Assembly: GCA_963744905.1 (NCBI GenBank)
Contig: CAVUUV010000005.1
Location: 186,001-250,000 of the forward strand
Reading direction: 5' to 3'
Origin: DATFFO01 sp963744905
GTDB taxonomy: Bacteria > Actinomycetota > Acidimicrobiia > Spongiisociales > ZC4RG35
DNA: 64,000 nucleotides
A program made the translations under genes and the position numbers. Numbering within the stretch: the first letter of the stretch is position 1; each line of letters starts with the position of its first letter. The notes beneath the pieces were generated by a model. That model searched no databases. It was not told where the DNA came from and worked only from the letters and a program-made list of their open reading frames with translations. This document shows, piece after piece, positions 44,135-53,306 of this stretch.

Positions 44135-44637
44135 GCTTCGGCGATCTCCACCGAGGTCATCACGGCCTCCTCGACGGGTTTTTCACCCTGGCGGGGCAGG
44201 GCGGCGATGGCGTCGACCGCATCCATCCCCGAAGCGACCCGCCCGAAGATGGTGTACTGGTGAGGCAGGCCCACGTCGTCGAGGCAGATGAAGAACTGGC
44301 TCCCGTTGGTGTTGGGCCCGGCATTGGCCATGGCCACGGTGCCGCGGCTGTAGTTGCCTTCGCCCTCCAGCTCGTCCCGGAACGTGTACCCCGGACCACC
44401 CCGGCCGGTCCCGGTCGGATCGCCGCCCTGGATGACGAACCCGGGAACCACGCGGTGAAAGATGACTCCGTCGTAGTACCCATCCCGGGCCAGATGGACG
44501 AAGTTGTTGACGGCCAGGGGGGCGCTGACGGGGTCGAACTCGATGACGATATCACCGTGGTTGGTCTGCAACGTGGCGGTGTAGGAGGTGTCCAGCTCGA
44601 TCTCCAGGTCCGGAGCGCGTTCGTATTGCTTGGCCAT
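44131..44637 (-). CDS. cyclophilin-type peptidyl-prolyl cis-trans isomerase
   Basis: The 168-residue cytoplasmic cyclophilin has VHLARDGYYDGVIFHRVVPG with the catalytic Arg, FVIQGGDPTGTGRGGPGY, and FFICLDDVGLPHQYTIFGRV. It catalyses proline isomerisation in protein folding. The ATG at 44637 has GAGGAGAGAC directly upstream; the frame runs 13 codons further up. It is coupled by a GTGA overlap to the frameshifted membrane protein gene and diverges from dapA. Confidence 0.92.
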   Translation of the reverse strand: MAKQYERAPDLEIELDTSYTATLQTNHGDIVIEFDPVSAPLAVNNFVHLARDGYYDGVIFHRVVPGFVIQGGDPTGTGRGGPGYTFRDELEGEGNYSRGTVAMANAGPNTNGSQFFICLDDVGLPHQYTIFGRVASGMDAVDAIAALPRQGEKPVEEAVMTSVEIAEA

Positions 44638-44778
44638 GTCTCTCCTCGGAGGTGGGGTGCTTGTATCCGTCAGCATGGCAGCGTGGCAACTCGAACCCGA
44701 AGCCGAAACCGACCGGGGCGGCCGGCTGTCGCCGCCGGGATGGTGGGTGTAATTCTGGGAGACGCCAACCCGGCGCGG

Positions 44779-44784
44779 TAACCT
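44779..44784 (+). promoter_or_regulatory. -10 box, probable leaderless promoter of dapA
   Basis: TAACCT ends 6 nt before the dapA GTG, without ribosome binding site. Confidence 0.45.
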
Positions 44785-44790
44785 TGGCCC

Positions 44791-45696
44791 GTGCCGAGTT
44801 TCGATTCAACGCCTCCGTTTGGCCGCGTGCTGACCGCCATGATCACCCCTTTCACGGCCGAGGGAGCCATCGATCACGACCGCGCCTGGCGGCTGGCCCG
44901 TTTCCTCTCAGAGCATGGCTCCGATGGTCTGGTGGTGACCGGGACCACCGGTGAATCACCCACGTTGAGCGAAGACGAGAAGGTGGCCCTCTACCGGACA
45001 GTCGTCGAGGCCGTCCAGAACAAGGCGACGATGGTGGTGGCAGGAACCGGTACCTATGACACGGCAGAGTCGGTGCGTCTCTCACGGCGGGCCGCAGAGG
45101 CGGGGGTGGACGGCCTGATGGCGGTCACTCCCTACTACTCCAAACCGACCCAAGAGGGTTTGGCTCGCCACTTCGAGGCAATCGCCGACTCCACCGAGCT
45201 CCCGGTCCTGGTCTACAACATCCCCGGGCGCACCGGGCGCCTGATCGAGGTCGACACGCTGGCCCGTCTGGCCCGCCATCCACGCATCGTCGCCACCAAG
45301 GACGCGGTGATGGACATCGACTTCACCTCTGCCACGGTGCACGAGGTAGAAGACATGGTCGTCTACTCGGGCCAGGACTCCTACACCCTTTCGATGATGG
45401 CCGTCGGTGCCGTCGGTGTCGTCTCTGTGATCAGCCATCTGGCCGGGCCCACGGTGGCCGCCATGGTGGAAGCGGCGACCGCGGGCGAGATGGCCCGGGC
45501 GCGCCGGCTCCATCACGACCTGCTTCCCCTGTGCCGGGCCTGTTTCCTCGAGTCCAACCCGGGGCCGGTCAAGGCGGGGCTCTCCGCCCTCTGGGAACCA
45601 GTGGGTGAGCCCCGGCTCCCCCTCGTCTCCGCCTCAGCCGAGACGGTGAAGGCGGTGGAGGCAGCCGTGGGATTGCTGCAGGTGGTGACCGCTTGA
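44791..45696 (+). CDS. dapA: 4-hydroxy-tetrahydrodipicolinate synthase
   Basis: DapA condenses pyruvate with aspartate semialdehyde on the way to lysine and diaminopimelate. The 301-residue protein has GTTGESPTLS (about 51-60), TPYYSKPT, YNIPGRTGR with the catalytic Tyr142, and the Schiff-base Lys170 in VATKDAV. It starts with GTG. It heads the dapA-rnj-ftsK order that is widely conserved in actinobacteria, which supports dapA over the many related aldolases. Confidence 0.94.
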   Translation: MPSFDSTPPFGRVLTAMITPFTAEGAIDHDRAWRLARFLSEHGSDGLVVTGTTGESPTLSEDEKVALYRTVVEAVQNKATMVVAGTGTYDTAESVRLSRRAAEAGVDGLMAVTPYYSKPTQEGLARHFEAIADSTELPVLVYNIPGRTGRLIEVDTLARLARHPRIVATKDAVMDIDFTSATVHEVEDMVVYSGQDSYTLSMMAVGAVGVVSVISHLAGPTVAAMVEAATAGEMARARRLHHDLLPLCRACFLESNPGPVKAGLSALWEPVGEPRLPLVSASAETVKAVEAAVGLLQVVTA

Positions 45697-45769
45697 TCAC
45701 TCCAGCCCCACCACCCGGCCCGGGCTCGACCACCGGCCCACCCTCGCCATCGCGGGCCATGTTGCCGTC

Positions 45770-47404
45770 GTGACGGTCTCGGTCAGCTTCCTGGGCGGTC
45801 TGGGCGAGATCGGCCGCAACTGCGCCGCGCTCGAGATAGAGGGCCGCATCTGCCTGATCGACTGCGGGCTCATGTTCCCCGAGGAGGACATGCTCGGAGT
45901 GGATCTCGTGTTTCCCGACTGGTCGTGGCTGGTTGAGCGGCGCCAGGACGTCGACTTCGTGCTCCTCACCCACGGGCACGAAGATCACACGGGCGCTCTC
46001 GCCTACTTCTTGCGTGACATCGACGTGCCGGTGTACGGGTCGCGCCTCACCGTCGACCTGGCCAGGGGCCGCATCGAGGAAATGGGCATCTCCGCCCAGC
46101 TGCATCCTGTCGAGCCGGGGGAGTGGCGCAAGCACGGGCCATTCCGGTTCAAGCTGATCCGGGTGAGCCACTCGGTTCCCGACGCCACCGGTGTGGCCTT
46201 CGATACCCCCGAGGGCTTGATCGTGCACTCGGGGGACTTCAAGCTCGACCCCACACCCATCGACCACCAGCCCACCGACCTGCCCGCCTTCGCCGAGCTC
46301 GGTCGACAGGGAGTGCGCCTTCTCCTCTCGGACTCCACCAACGCCGAGGTTCCGGGCTTCGTACCGTCGGAGTCCTCCTTGAGGGAACCCATAGGCGACG
46401 TCATCGCGCACGCTCCGGGCAGGGTGATCGCGGCCTGCTTCTCCTCTCACGTGCATCGCGTCCAGCAGATCGTCGACGCCGGCCTGGCCGCGGGGCGTCA
46501 AGTGGCCTTTTTCGGGCGTTCGATGCATCGCAATACCACCGTGGCCCACGATTCGGGATACCTCAGCCTTCCGCCCGACCGCCTGGTGGACATCAAAGAC
46601 CTCCTGGAACTACCACCCGGGAAGCAGTTACTGATAACGACCGGCAGTCAGGGTGAGCCCTTCGCCGCCTTGTCCCTGATGTCGCGCGACCGCCACAAGT
46701 TCGTTCAGGTGACCGACGGTGACACGATCCTGATCTCGGCCAAGCCCATCCCCGGGAACGAGGCCGCCGTTTCCAGGGTCATCAGCCGTCTGACCAGGTT
46801 GGGGGCGCGGGTGGTCCATGGGGGCAACGCCCCCGTCCACGTATCCGGTCACGCCGCCCGCGACGAGCTGCAGACATTCATCAACGTGGTCCGTCCACGC
46901 GCCTTCATCCCGGTTCATGGTGAGTACCGCCATCTTCATGCCCACGCCGAGTTGGCACGGGAGATGGGCGTGCCCGAGGTGGACGTGCTCGAGGACGGTG
47001 ACAAGGTGATCCTCACCGCCGAGGCCACCCGGGTGGTACGGCGGTCGGTTCCGGCCGGCTACGTGTATCTCGACGGTGCGAGCTACGGCGAGGTACAGAG
47101 CGCCGTACTGCGTGACCGGAGCCATCTGGCCGATGAGGGAGTCGTAGTCGTCACCGTCGGAATCGATCGGGACGCCAATGTCGTCCTCGGCCCGGACCTC
47201 GACAGCCACGGTCTGATGGACGATCCCGACGCGGTCCTGGACAAGGCGGCCGAGGCCGTACGTCAGGCAATCGCCGACGGCCTCGACCAGGCCGAGGATG
47301 GCATGAACGGCATTCAGCGCCTCGTTCGACAGGCCACGGCGCGGGTGATACGCAACGAGGTGAGCCGCAAGCCGGTGATAATCCCGGTGGTGTTCCAGCT
47401 CTGA
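45770..47404 (+). CDS. rnj: ribonuclease J
   Basis: RNase J is a beta-CASP metallo-beta-lactamase with endo- and 5'-exonuclease activity in RNA processing. The 544-residue protein has LLTHGHEDHTGAL (His68, His70, Asp72, His73), VHSGDFKLD, the beta-CASP segment and GGNAPVHVSGHA, and ends in the C-terminal dimerisation domain. Start is GTG 45770; no strong ribosome binding site is visible. It follows dapA by 73 bp of C-rich sequence in which I see no further gene. Confidence 0.93.
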   Translation: MTVSVSFLGGLGEIGRNCAALEIEGRICLIDCGLMFPEEDMLGVDLVFPDWSWLVERRQDVDFVLLTHGHEDHTGALAYFLRDIDVPVYGSRLTVDLARGRIEEMGISAQLHPVEPGEWRKHGPFRFKLIRVSHSVPDATGVAFDTPEGLIVHSGDFKLDPTPIDHQPTDLPAFAELGRQGVRLLLSDSTNAEVPGFVPSESSLREPIGDVIAHAPGRVIAACFSSHVHRVQQIVDAGLAAGRQVAFFGRSMHRNTTVAHDSGYLSLPPDRLVDIKDLLELPPGKQLLITTGSQGEPFAALSLMSRDRHKFVQVTDGDTILISAKPIPGNEAAVSRVISRLTRLGARVVHGGNAPVHVSGHAARDELQTFINVVRPRAFIPVHGEYRHLHAHAELAREMGVPEVDVLEDGDKVILTAEATRVVRRSVPAGYVYLDGASYGEVQSAVLRDRSHLADEGVVVVTVGIDRDANVVLGPDLDSHGLMDDPDAVLDKAAEAVRQAIADGLDQAEDGMNGIQRLVRQATARVIRNEVSRKPVIIPVVFQL

Positions 47405-47438
47405 TCGTTCGATCGTTGTCGGGCCGCCCGGACACCAC

Positions 47439-47444
47439 TAACGT
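47439..47444 (+). promoter_or_regulatory. -10 box, probable leaderless promoter of ftsK
   Basis: TAACGT ends 9 nt before the ftsK ATG and no ribosome binding site is present. Confidence 0.4.
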
Positions 47445-47453
47445 GACCCATCC

Positions 47454-49745
47454 ATGCCAACCCGGAAATCCACCCGCCGGGGGGCCTCTGGGCGGAAACG
47501 GGTGACATCATCGAAGAACAAGCGGAGTTCGCGCGCTGCGAGCCGCCGCAGGGAGCGGACGCCTGTCCTGGCCAGGCTTCGTTCGTGGATTCGCACCACA
47601 CTTGGCAGACAGGCCGACGACGTATGGGGACTCGTGCTCATGGTCTGTGCCGTTGTCGTGGTGTTGGGCTTCCTCGACCAGGCCGGTCCCGTCGGTAGGG
47701 GGATCGAGACCGGCACCAGGTTCCTGTTCGGGGTTTGGCGGTTCGTGATTCCGGCCGCCCTGGCCGGGGTCGGATTGTCGCTCATCACCGGCCGGCCCCG
47801 CGAGGGTGCCGCCCGGCTGGTGTGGGGCGCGGTGACGACCTTCGTGGGAACCGTGGCCATGTTCCACCTGCTCACCGGCACTGTGTCCCTGGCCAGCGAC
47901 ATGGCTCTCGTCCAACAGCGGGGAGGGGCGGTGGGTGCCCTGCTGGCGTTCCCCCTGCGTCGCCTTCTCGGCATCTGGGGTGCCTTCGTGGTGTTGGCGG
48001 CCGTGACCGGGATGGGGGTCCTGGTCATGACCCGTACCTCCGTGGGCGAATTCGCCGCCGGCCTGGGAGACCTGTTCCGTGTCTTTCGTACCTTCGTCTC
48101 CGAGATGCACCGGCCCGATCCCCGCCAAGCCGGAAGACACGCCGCCCGGCCCCGGCCGGTGGTGGAGGAGCCGCCTCCGCCTCCGGCTCCCGGCCCGGTC
48201 GAGGACGACGACTCAGTGGTCGAGCCCAAGCCGGCTGCGGTCAAGCGGAGTGCCAAGACCCTCAAGCCCGTCTCCACCCGCAAGTCCGGGTACCGGCTCC
48301 CCCCACTCGATCTGCTCGGCCTCGGGGGAGGGGGAGACCACAACAAGCGTCTCCTGGAGGAGACGGCCCGAGAGCTCGAAGACACCCTCCATCAGCACGG
48401 AGTCGAGGCCACCCTGACCAAGATCGTGCCCGGTCCCACCGTGACCCGCTTCGAGATCGAGCTGGCTCCCGGCGTCAAGGTCAACAAGGTATCCAACCTG
48501 GCCCACGACATCGCCTACGCGCTGGCCACTCCTGACGTGCGCCTGCTGGTCCCGATTCCCGGCAAGTCGGCTATCGGGGTGGAGGTTCCCAACCGGAAGA
48601 GGCGCATGGTCACCCTGGGCGACATTCTCCGTTCCGAAGAGGCGGCCGGGATGCACCATCCCTTGACGGTTGGGCTGGGGATGGACATCGCCGGGCACGC
48701 CAGGATGCTCAACCTGTCCGAGTTGCCCCACGTCCTGATCGCCGGGGCCACCGGCGCCGGCAAGTCGTCGTGCATCAACTCGATCGTCACATCGCTGCTG
48801 ATGAGAACCACGCCCGACGATGTGCGCCTGATCATGGTCGATCCCAAGCGGGTGGAGCTGGGCCAGTACAACGGGGTCCCCCATCTGCTCACCCGGGTGA
48901 TCACCAATCCCAAGAAGGCGGCCGATGCTCTCAAGTGGGCGGTGGCGGAGATGGACCGGCGCTACGACCTGCTGGCCGACGCCAAGGTGCGCGACATCGT
49001 CGGATACCGGGAGAAGCTCGAGGCGGGCAGCCTCGATCCCGAGTCTTTCGATCGCTTCCCCTATGTGGTCGTCATCGTCGACGAGTTGAACGACCTGATG
49101 ATGGTGGCGGGACGGGAAGTCGAGGAAGCCGTCGTCCGTATCGCCCAGATGGCCCGGGCGGTGGGCATACACCTGGTCATAGCAACCCAGCGTCCCTCTG
49201 TCGATGTCATTACCGGTGTGATCAAGGCAAACGTCCCTTCCCGGCTGGCCTTCTCCGTTGCCTCCCAGACCGATAGCCGGGTGGTGATCGATGGTGCCGG
49301 AGCCGAGAAACTGGTGGGAATGGGCGACATGCTGGTGGTGACCGCCAAGGAGCCACGTCCTCAGCGCATTCAGGGCGCCTGGGTGGGCGAGGACGAGATC
49401 CATGCGGTGGTCGAATGGGTCAAGGACCAGCGCCAGGTCGACTACCGCGACCAGGAGGTGCTCCAGGCGGCGGCCGAGGCGGCAGCAATCAAGGCGGCCG
49501 AGGAGGACGATGAGGACGAAGAGCTGGTGCGGCGAGCCACCGAGGAAGTGGTGCGCTCCCAGCTCGGATCGACCTCGATGCTGCAGCGCAAGCTGCGGAT
49601 CGGATTCGCCCGGGCGGGACGGATCATGGACATTCTCGAGAATCGGGGCATCGTCGGCCCTTCCCAGGGCTCCAAGGCGCGTGACGTTCTCATGACCGAG
49701 AGCGAGCTCGACGAGTTGCTGGAGGCCGCATCCGTTGATGTCTGA
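47454..49745 (+). CDS. ftsK: DNA translocase FtsK/SpoIIIE
   Basis: FtsK pumps chromosome ends across the division septum. The 763-residue protein has a basic N-terminus (about 1-50), four membrane segments (about 55-205), a Pro-rich linker (PPPPPAPGP), the alpha domain, the motor with GATGAGKSSCIN (near 432-443), VDEL and RPSVDVITG, and the C-terminal gamma winged helix (SMLQRKLRIGFARAGRIMD) that reads KOPS-like guide sequences. Length and arrangement are typical. Confidence 0.95.
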   Translation: MPTRKSTRRGASGRKRVTSSKNKRSSRAASRRRERTPVLARLRSWIRTTLGRQADDVWGLVLMVCAVVVVLGFLDQAGPVGRGIETGTRFLFGVWRFVIPAALAGVGLSLITGRPREGAARLVWGAVTTFVGTVAMFHLLTGTVSLASDMALVQQRGGAVGALLAFPLRRLLGIWGAFVVLAAVTGMGVLVMTRTSVGEFAAGLGDLFRVFRTFVSEMHRPDPRQAGRHAARPRPVVEEPPPPPAPGPVEDDDSVVEPKPAAVKRSAKTLKPVSTRKSGYRLPPLDLLGLGGGGDHNKRLLEETARELEDTLHQHGVEATLTKIVPGPTVTRFEIELAPGVKVNKVSNLAHDIAYALATPDVRLLVPIPGKSAIGVEVPNRKRRMVTLGDILRSEEAAGMHHPLTVGLGMDIAGHARMLNLSELPHVLIAGATGAGKSSCINSIVTSLLMRTTPDDVRLIMVDPKRVELGQYNGVPHLLTRVITNPKKAADALKWAVAEMDRRYDLLADAKVRDIVGYREKLEAGSLDPESFDRFPYVVVIVDELNDLMMVAGREVEEAVVRIAQMARAVGIHLVIATQRPSVDVITGVIKANVPSRLAFSVASQTDSRVVIDGAGAEKLVGMGDMLVVTAKEPRPQRIQGAWVGEDEIHAVVEWVKDQRQVDYRDQEVLQAAAEAAAIKAAEEDDEDEELVRRATEEVVRSQLGSTSMLQRKLRIGFARAGRIMDILENRGIVGPSQGSKARDVLMTESELDELLEAASVDV

Positions 49746-49793
49746 CGTGTCTACCCTCAGCGTCACAGCGGGCCAACGAAGTGAGGACGTGAT

Positions 49794-50852
49794 TTGCGCC
49801 AGCGGCTGACGCCCAGCGGGGGCCTCGACGGCACGGCTCCCCTCGACATCGAGATGACCAGACGCCTCTATCGGGCAATGATCTTCGCTCGAACCTACGA
49901 CCGCAGGAGCACCGCCCTGCAGAGACAGGGACGTCTGGCCACATATTCGCCTTTCGAAGGCCAGGAGGCTGCCCAGATAGGGGCAGTTGCGGGGATCGCG
50001 CCCCAGGATTGGGTGGTCGCCACCTACCGAGATGCCGCCCTCATGTGGGCTCAGGGCTATCCCTGGGAACTGCTCATCGTCGGGCGGACGGGCGACGAGC
50101 GGGGAGGATCGCCACCCCTGCACGTCCCGGTCCTTCCACCGTCCATAACGGTGGGAGGCCACATGCTTCACGCGGTGGGGCTGGCCTGGGCAGAGAAGCT
50201 CAGGGGAACCGACCGCATCGCCCTGACCTCCTTCGGCGACGGCGCCACTTCCGAGGGCGACTTCCACGAAGCGATGAACTTCGCGGCCGTATTCGAGGCA
50301 CCCTGCGTGTTCCTGTGTCAGAACAATGGCTATGCCATCTCCATGGCTCGTGAGGCCCAAACCAGGTCGGAGACCATCGCCGAGAAGGCGATCGCTTACG
50401 GCATGCCGGGCATCCAGGTGGACGGAAACGACCTCTTCGCCGTGTACGAGAGCGTCAAGGAGGCGGCCGACCGGGCCCGGGAGGGCGGAGGCCCGACCCT
50501 GATCGAGGCCGTTACCTATCGGGTGGGGCCGCACACCACCGCCGACGACCCCAAGCGCTATCGGAGCGACGACGAGGGTGAGGATTGGAGGCGGCGCGAC
50601 CCGCTGGAGCGGGTCAGGGTCTATCTGTCCGAGCGTGACGCCTGGGATGACGACTGGCAGGAGTCGATCCAGGCCGAGGCGACGGCCGAGATCGATCGAG
50701 CGGTGGATCTGGCCGAGGCCATGCCCTCGCTGGCTCCGGGTGAGATCCTGGATGCGATGTTCGAGGACCTGCCATCCCACCTGGCGGCCCAGCGAGCAGA
50801 GCTGGTGGCCGTCGCCGGACAGCGTGACGCCGAGAACGGGGGCGGTGCCTAG
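49794..50852 (+). CDS. 2-oxoacid dehydrogenase E1 component, alpha subunit
   Basis: The 352-residue protein binds thiamine diphosphate through GDGATSEGDFHEAMNFAA and decarboxylates a 2-oxoacid with the beta subunit. RYRSDDEGEDWRRRDPLERV and GPHTTADDPKRY match pyruvate or branched-chain E1-alpha. The start is a TTG eight bases after GTGAGGA. E1-beta follows without gap. Pyruvate versus branched-chain substrate cannot be settled; neighbouring isobutyryl-CoA mutase elsewhere in the window would suit the branched-chain option, and glyoxylate genes the pyruvate one. Confidence 0.87.
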   Translation: MRQRLTPSGGLDGTAPLDIEMTRRLYRAMIFARTYDRRSTALQRQGRLATYSPFEGQEAAQIGAVAGIAPQDWVVATYRDAALMWAQGYPWELLIVGRTGDERGGSPPLHVPVLPPSITVGGHMLHAVGLAWAEKLRGTDRIALTSFGDGATSEGDFHEAMNFAAVFEAPCVFLCQNNGYAISMAREAQTRSETIAEKAIAYGMPGIQVDGNDLFAVYESVKEAADRAREGGGPTLIEAVTYRVGPHTTADDPKRYRSDDEGEDWRRRDPLERVRVYLSERDAWDDDWQESIQAEATAEIDRAVDLAEAMPSLAPGEILDAMFEDLPSHLAAQRAELVAVAGQRDAENGGGA

Positions 50853-51830
50853 ATGAGCGTTCTGACCATGGCCAAGGCGCTCAACGACGCACTGTCGGTT
50901 GCCCTGGGCAAGGATTCCGATGTGATGGTGCTGGGCGAGGACGTGGGACGGACGGGAGGGGTTTTTCGAATCACCGACGGCCTCCAGGAGACATTCGGAG
51001 AGCACCGGGTGGTCGACACGCCGGTGGCAGAGTCGGGGATCGTCGGAGTCTCTTTCGGTCTTGCGGTCGCCGGCATGCGCCCGGTGGCAGAACTGCAATT
51101 CATGGGCTTCTCCTATCCCGCCTTCGACCAGGTGATCAACCACGTCGGCCGGATTCGCAACCGCTCCCAGCACCGCTTCACCGCCCCCCTGGTGATTCGG
51201 ATTCCCTTCGGTGGAGGGATCGGGGCCGCCGAGCACCACTCAGAATCCGCCGAGGCCATCTACGCCCACACCCCGGGGATAAAGGTGGTCATACCCTCCA
51301 CTCCCTATGACGCCAAGGGCCTGCTCCTCTCCGCCATAGCCGATCCCGACCCTGTCATCTTCTGTGAGCCCATTCGTCTCTACCGGTCGGTCAAGGAGGA
51401 GGTGCCGGAAGGATGGTACGAGGTGCCCATCGGCAAGGCCCGCATCGAACGACCCGGCACCGACCTGACGCTGATCACCTGGGGAGCGATGATCGGTGAA
51501 ACCCGGGCGGCGGCCGGCCAATTGGAAGAGGAGGGGGTCTCGGCCGAGGTCATCGACCTGCGCAGCCTGGTCCCATTCGATGCCGACACCGTCGTCGAGT
51601 CCGTCAACCGGACGGGGAGAGCCGTGATCGTGCACGAGGCGCCGCGGACGGCAGGGTTCGGTGCTGAAGTGGCCGCCACCATCGCCGAGCGGTGCCTCTT
51701 CTCGCTCCTGGCCCCCGTGCGTCGGGTCACCGGCTGGGACAGTGTGTTCCCCCTCAAGCGATCCGAGTGGCAGTATCTGCCCAGCACGGAGCGGATCATG
51801 AGGGCCGCCAGAGCCACGATGGAGACCTGA
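50853..51830 (+). CDS. 2-oxoacid dehydrogenase E1 component, beta subunit
   Basis: The 325-residue subunit completes the thiamine enzyme: MVLGEDVGRTGGVFRITDGL, FDQVINHVGRIRNRSQHRFT, and AVIVHEAPRTAGFGAEVAA near the C-terminus. The ATG directly follows the E1-alpha TAG and its TGA shares the A with the ATG of the E2 gene, so all three are made in a fixed ratio. Confidence 0.9.
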   Translation: MSVLTMAKALNDALSVALGKDSDVMVLGEDVGRTGGVFRITDGLQETFGEHRVVDTPVAESGIVGVSFGLAVAGMRPVAELQFMGFSYPAFDQVINHVGRIRNRSQHRFTAPLVIRIPFGGGIGAAEHHSESAEAIYAHTPGIKVVIPSTPYDAKGLLLSAIADPDPVIFCEPIRLYRSVKEEVPEGWYEVPIGKARIERPGTDLTLITWGAMIGETRAAAGQLEEEGVSAEVIDLRSLVPFDADTVVESVNRTGRAVIVHEAPRTAGFGAEVAATIAERCLFSLLAPVRRVTGWDSVFPLKRSEWQYLPSTERIMRAARATMET

Positions 51831-53176
51831 TGGCCAAGGAGTTCCGCCTGCCCGACATCGGCGAAGGCCTGACCGAAGCCGAAGTGGTGCGTTGGGTGAT
51901 TCCCGTAGGTGGAACCGTCGATGTGGACGAGACTGTGGTGGAGCTGGAGACAGACAAGGCCGTGGTCGAGATCCCGTCTCCGTACGGGGGAGTCGTCCTC
52001 CACCACGGCGCGGCGGAAGGGGAGGTCATCGAGGTGGGCGATGTCCTCGTTGTGGTGGGTGAGGCCGGCGAAGAGTGGGCCGAAGCGACCCCTGGCGGGG
52101 TAGAGACGGCCCCGGAGGCTGAGGAGGAAGTCGAGTCCGACGCGGAGGTGGACGACACGGACGGGGCCGAGCCCTCCCGGACGGAAACTGCCCCCGAGCC
52201 GGCCCCAATCGTCGGCACCCTGTCGGAGCGGGCAGAGGAACTCCCCGTCCGTGAAGAGACCGCCCGCCCGTCGACGACTTCGGTCAAGGCGCTGCCCCTG
52301 GTCCGGAAGATGGCCCGGGAGATGGGAGTGGACCTGACCGCGGTCACGGGCAGCGGACCCGATGGCAGGGTGACCCGCGACGATGTCATCTCCGCCGCCC
52401 AGCACTCGGGAGTCGAGCCCTCCGCCCCCAGCGTGACCCCGGTTCCGTCCATGCCCACCCCGCCCGTGGCCACCGTCCCTGCCGGCGAGCGGCCCGCGCC
52501 TCAGCGGCGACAGCTCTCCAAGCTGCGGCGAACCATTGCCGCCAACATGTCGGCCTCCTGGTCCGAGATCCCCCACGTGACGACTTTCGACGAGGTCGAC
52601 GCCACCCGGCTCATGGCGATGAGAGAGGCGCTGGGACGGCGCCACGAGGTGAGAATTCCCATGGAGGCTCTGGTGGTGAAGGCCGTCACCCCGGTTCTGA
52701 CCGCGTTTCCCGAGTTCAACGCCAGCCTCGAAGGTGAGGAGCTGGTTCTCCATTCCCGTCAGGACATCGGCATCGCCGTCGATACCCCCGACGGACTGCT
52801 GGTGGCGGTCATTCGCAACGCGGACCGCCGCTCGGTCCTGGCTCTGGCCCAGGAGGTGCGGCGGCTGGGTGGGGCGGCCAGGGAACGCAAGCTCGGGGCC
52901 GACGAACTGCGAGACCAGACATTCACGGTGTCCAACATCGGGGCCCTGGGCGGAGGGTTCGGAACACCCATCGTGCCCCCCGGCACGGCCGCCATCCTGT
53001 CGGTGGGACGGGTGACAGACAGGCCGGTGGTTCGTGACGGGCGTGTGGAGATCGCCCCGGTCATGCCGGTGTCTCTCTCCTACGACCACCGCATCATCGA
53101 TGGAGGGCTGGGCCGCCGGTTCATGGCCATGCTGCTGGAGAACCTGGAAGAGCCGGGCCTGTTCCTCGTCGACTGA
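51830..53176 (+). CDS. 2-oxoacid dehydrogenase E2, dihydrolipoyl acyltransferase
   Basis: The 448-residue E2 has one lipoyl domain with the lipoylated Lys43 in ETDKAVVEIP, an acidic linker, an E3/E1-binding domain (LVRKMAREMGVDLTAVTGSG), a Pro-rich linker and the catalytic domain ending SYDHRIIDGGLGRRF with the His-Asp pair. It passes the acyl group to CoA. E3 (lipoamide dehydrogenase) is not encoded nearby. A repeat element starts 4 bp after the stop. Confidence 0.92.
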   Translation: MAKEFRLPDIGEGLTEAEVVRWVIPVGGTVDVDETVVELETDKAVVEIPSPYGGVVLHHGAAEGEVIEVGDVLVVVGEAGEEWAEATPGGVETAPEAEEEVESDAEVDDTDGAEPSRTETAPEPAPIVGTLSERAEELPVREETARPSTTSVKALPLVRKMAREMGVDLTAVTGSGPDGRVTRDDVISAAQHSGVEPSAPSVTPVPSMPTPPVATVPAGERPAPQRRQLSKLRRTIAANMSASWSEIPHVTTFDEVDATRLMAMREALGRRHEVRIPMEALVVKAVTPVLTAFPEFNASLEGEELVLHSRQDIGIAVDTPDGLLVAVIRNADRRSVLALAQEVRRLGGAARERKLGADELRDQTFTVSNIGALGGGFGTPIVPPGTAAILSVGRVTDRPVVRDGRVEIAPVMPVSLSYDHRIIDGGLGRRFMAMLLENLEEPGLFLVD

Positions 53177-53180
53177 TTCG

Positions 53181-53287
53181 TTCTTTGGACGAGGAGGAAC
53201 GGTCCCCCCGTTCTTTGGACGCCCACCATCGGCATGCGTTCCTCACGCTCCAAAGAAGCGGTGGGGCGTTCGTGGTGGTCCAAAGAA
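53181..53287. repeat. TTCTTTGGAC inverted-repeat element, copy B
   Basis: Four arms occur: TTCTTTGGAC at 53181 and 53211, and their complements CCAAAGAA ending at 53257 and 53287. The left half and the reverse complement of the right half align over about 40 bp, so the whole folds into a nested hairpin. It lies between the convergent E2 and RamB-like genes. Its first 77 bp align to copy A at 13084. Confidence 0.72.
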
Positions 53288-53306
53288 GGCGACGTCGTGT
53301 CCCGGT

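Noticed and set aside
48213..51239. 1008-codon minus-strand frame opposite ftsK and the E1 genes
   Set aside because: His/Asp/Gly-rich shadow of three real genes.
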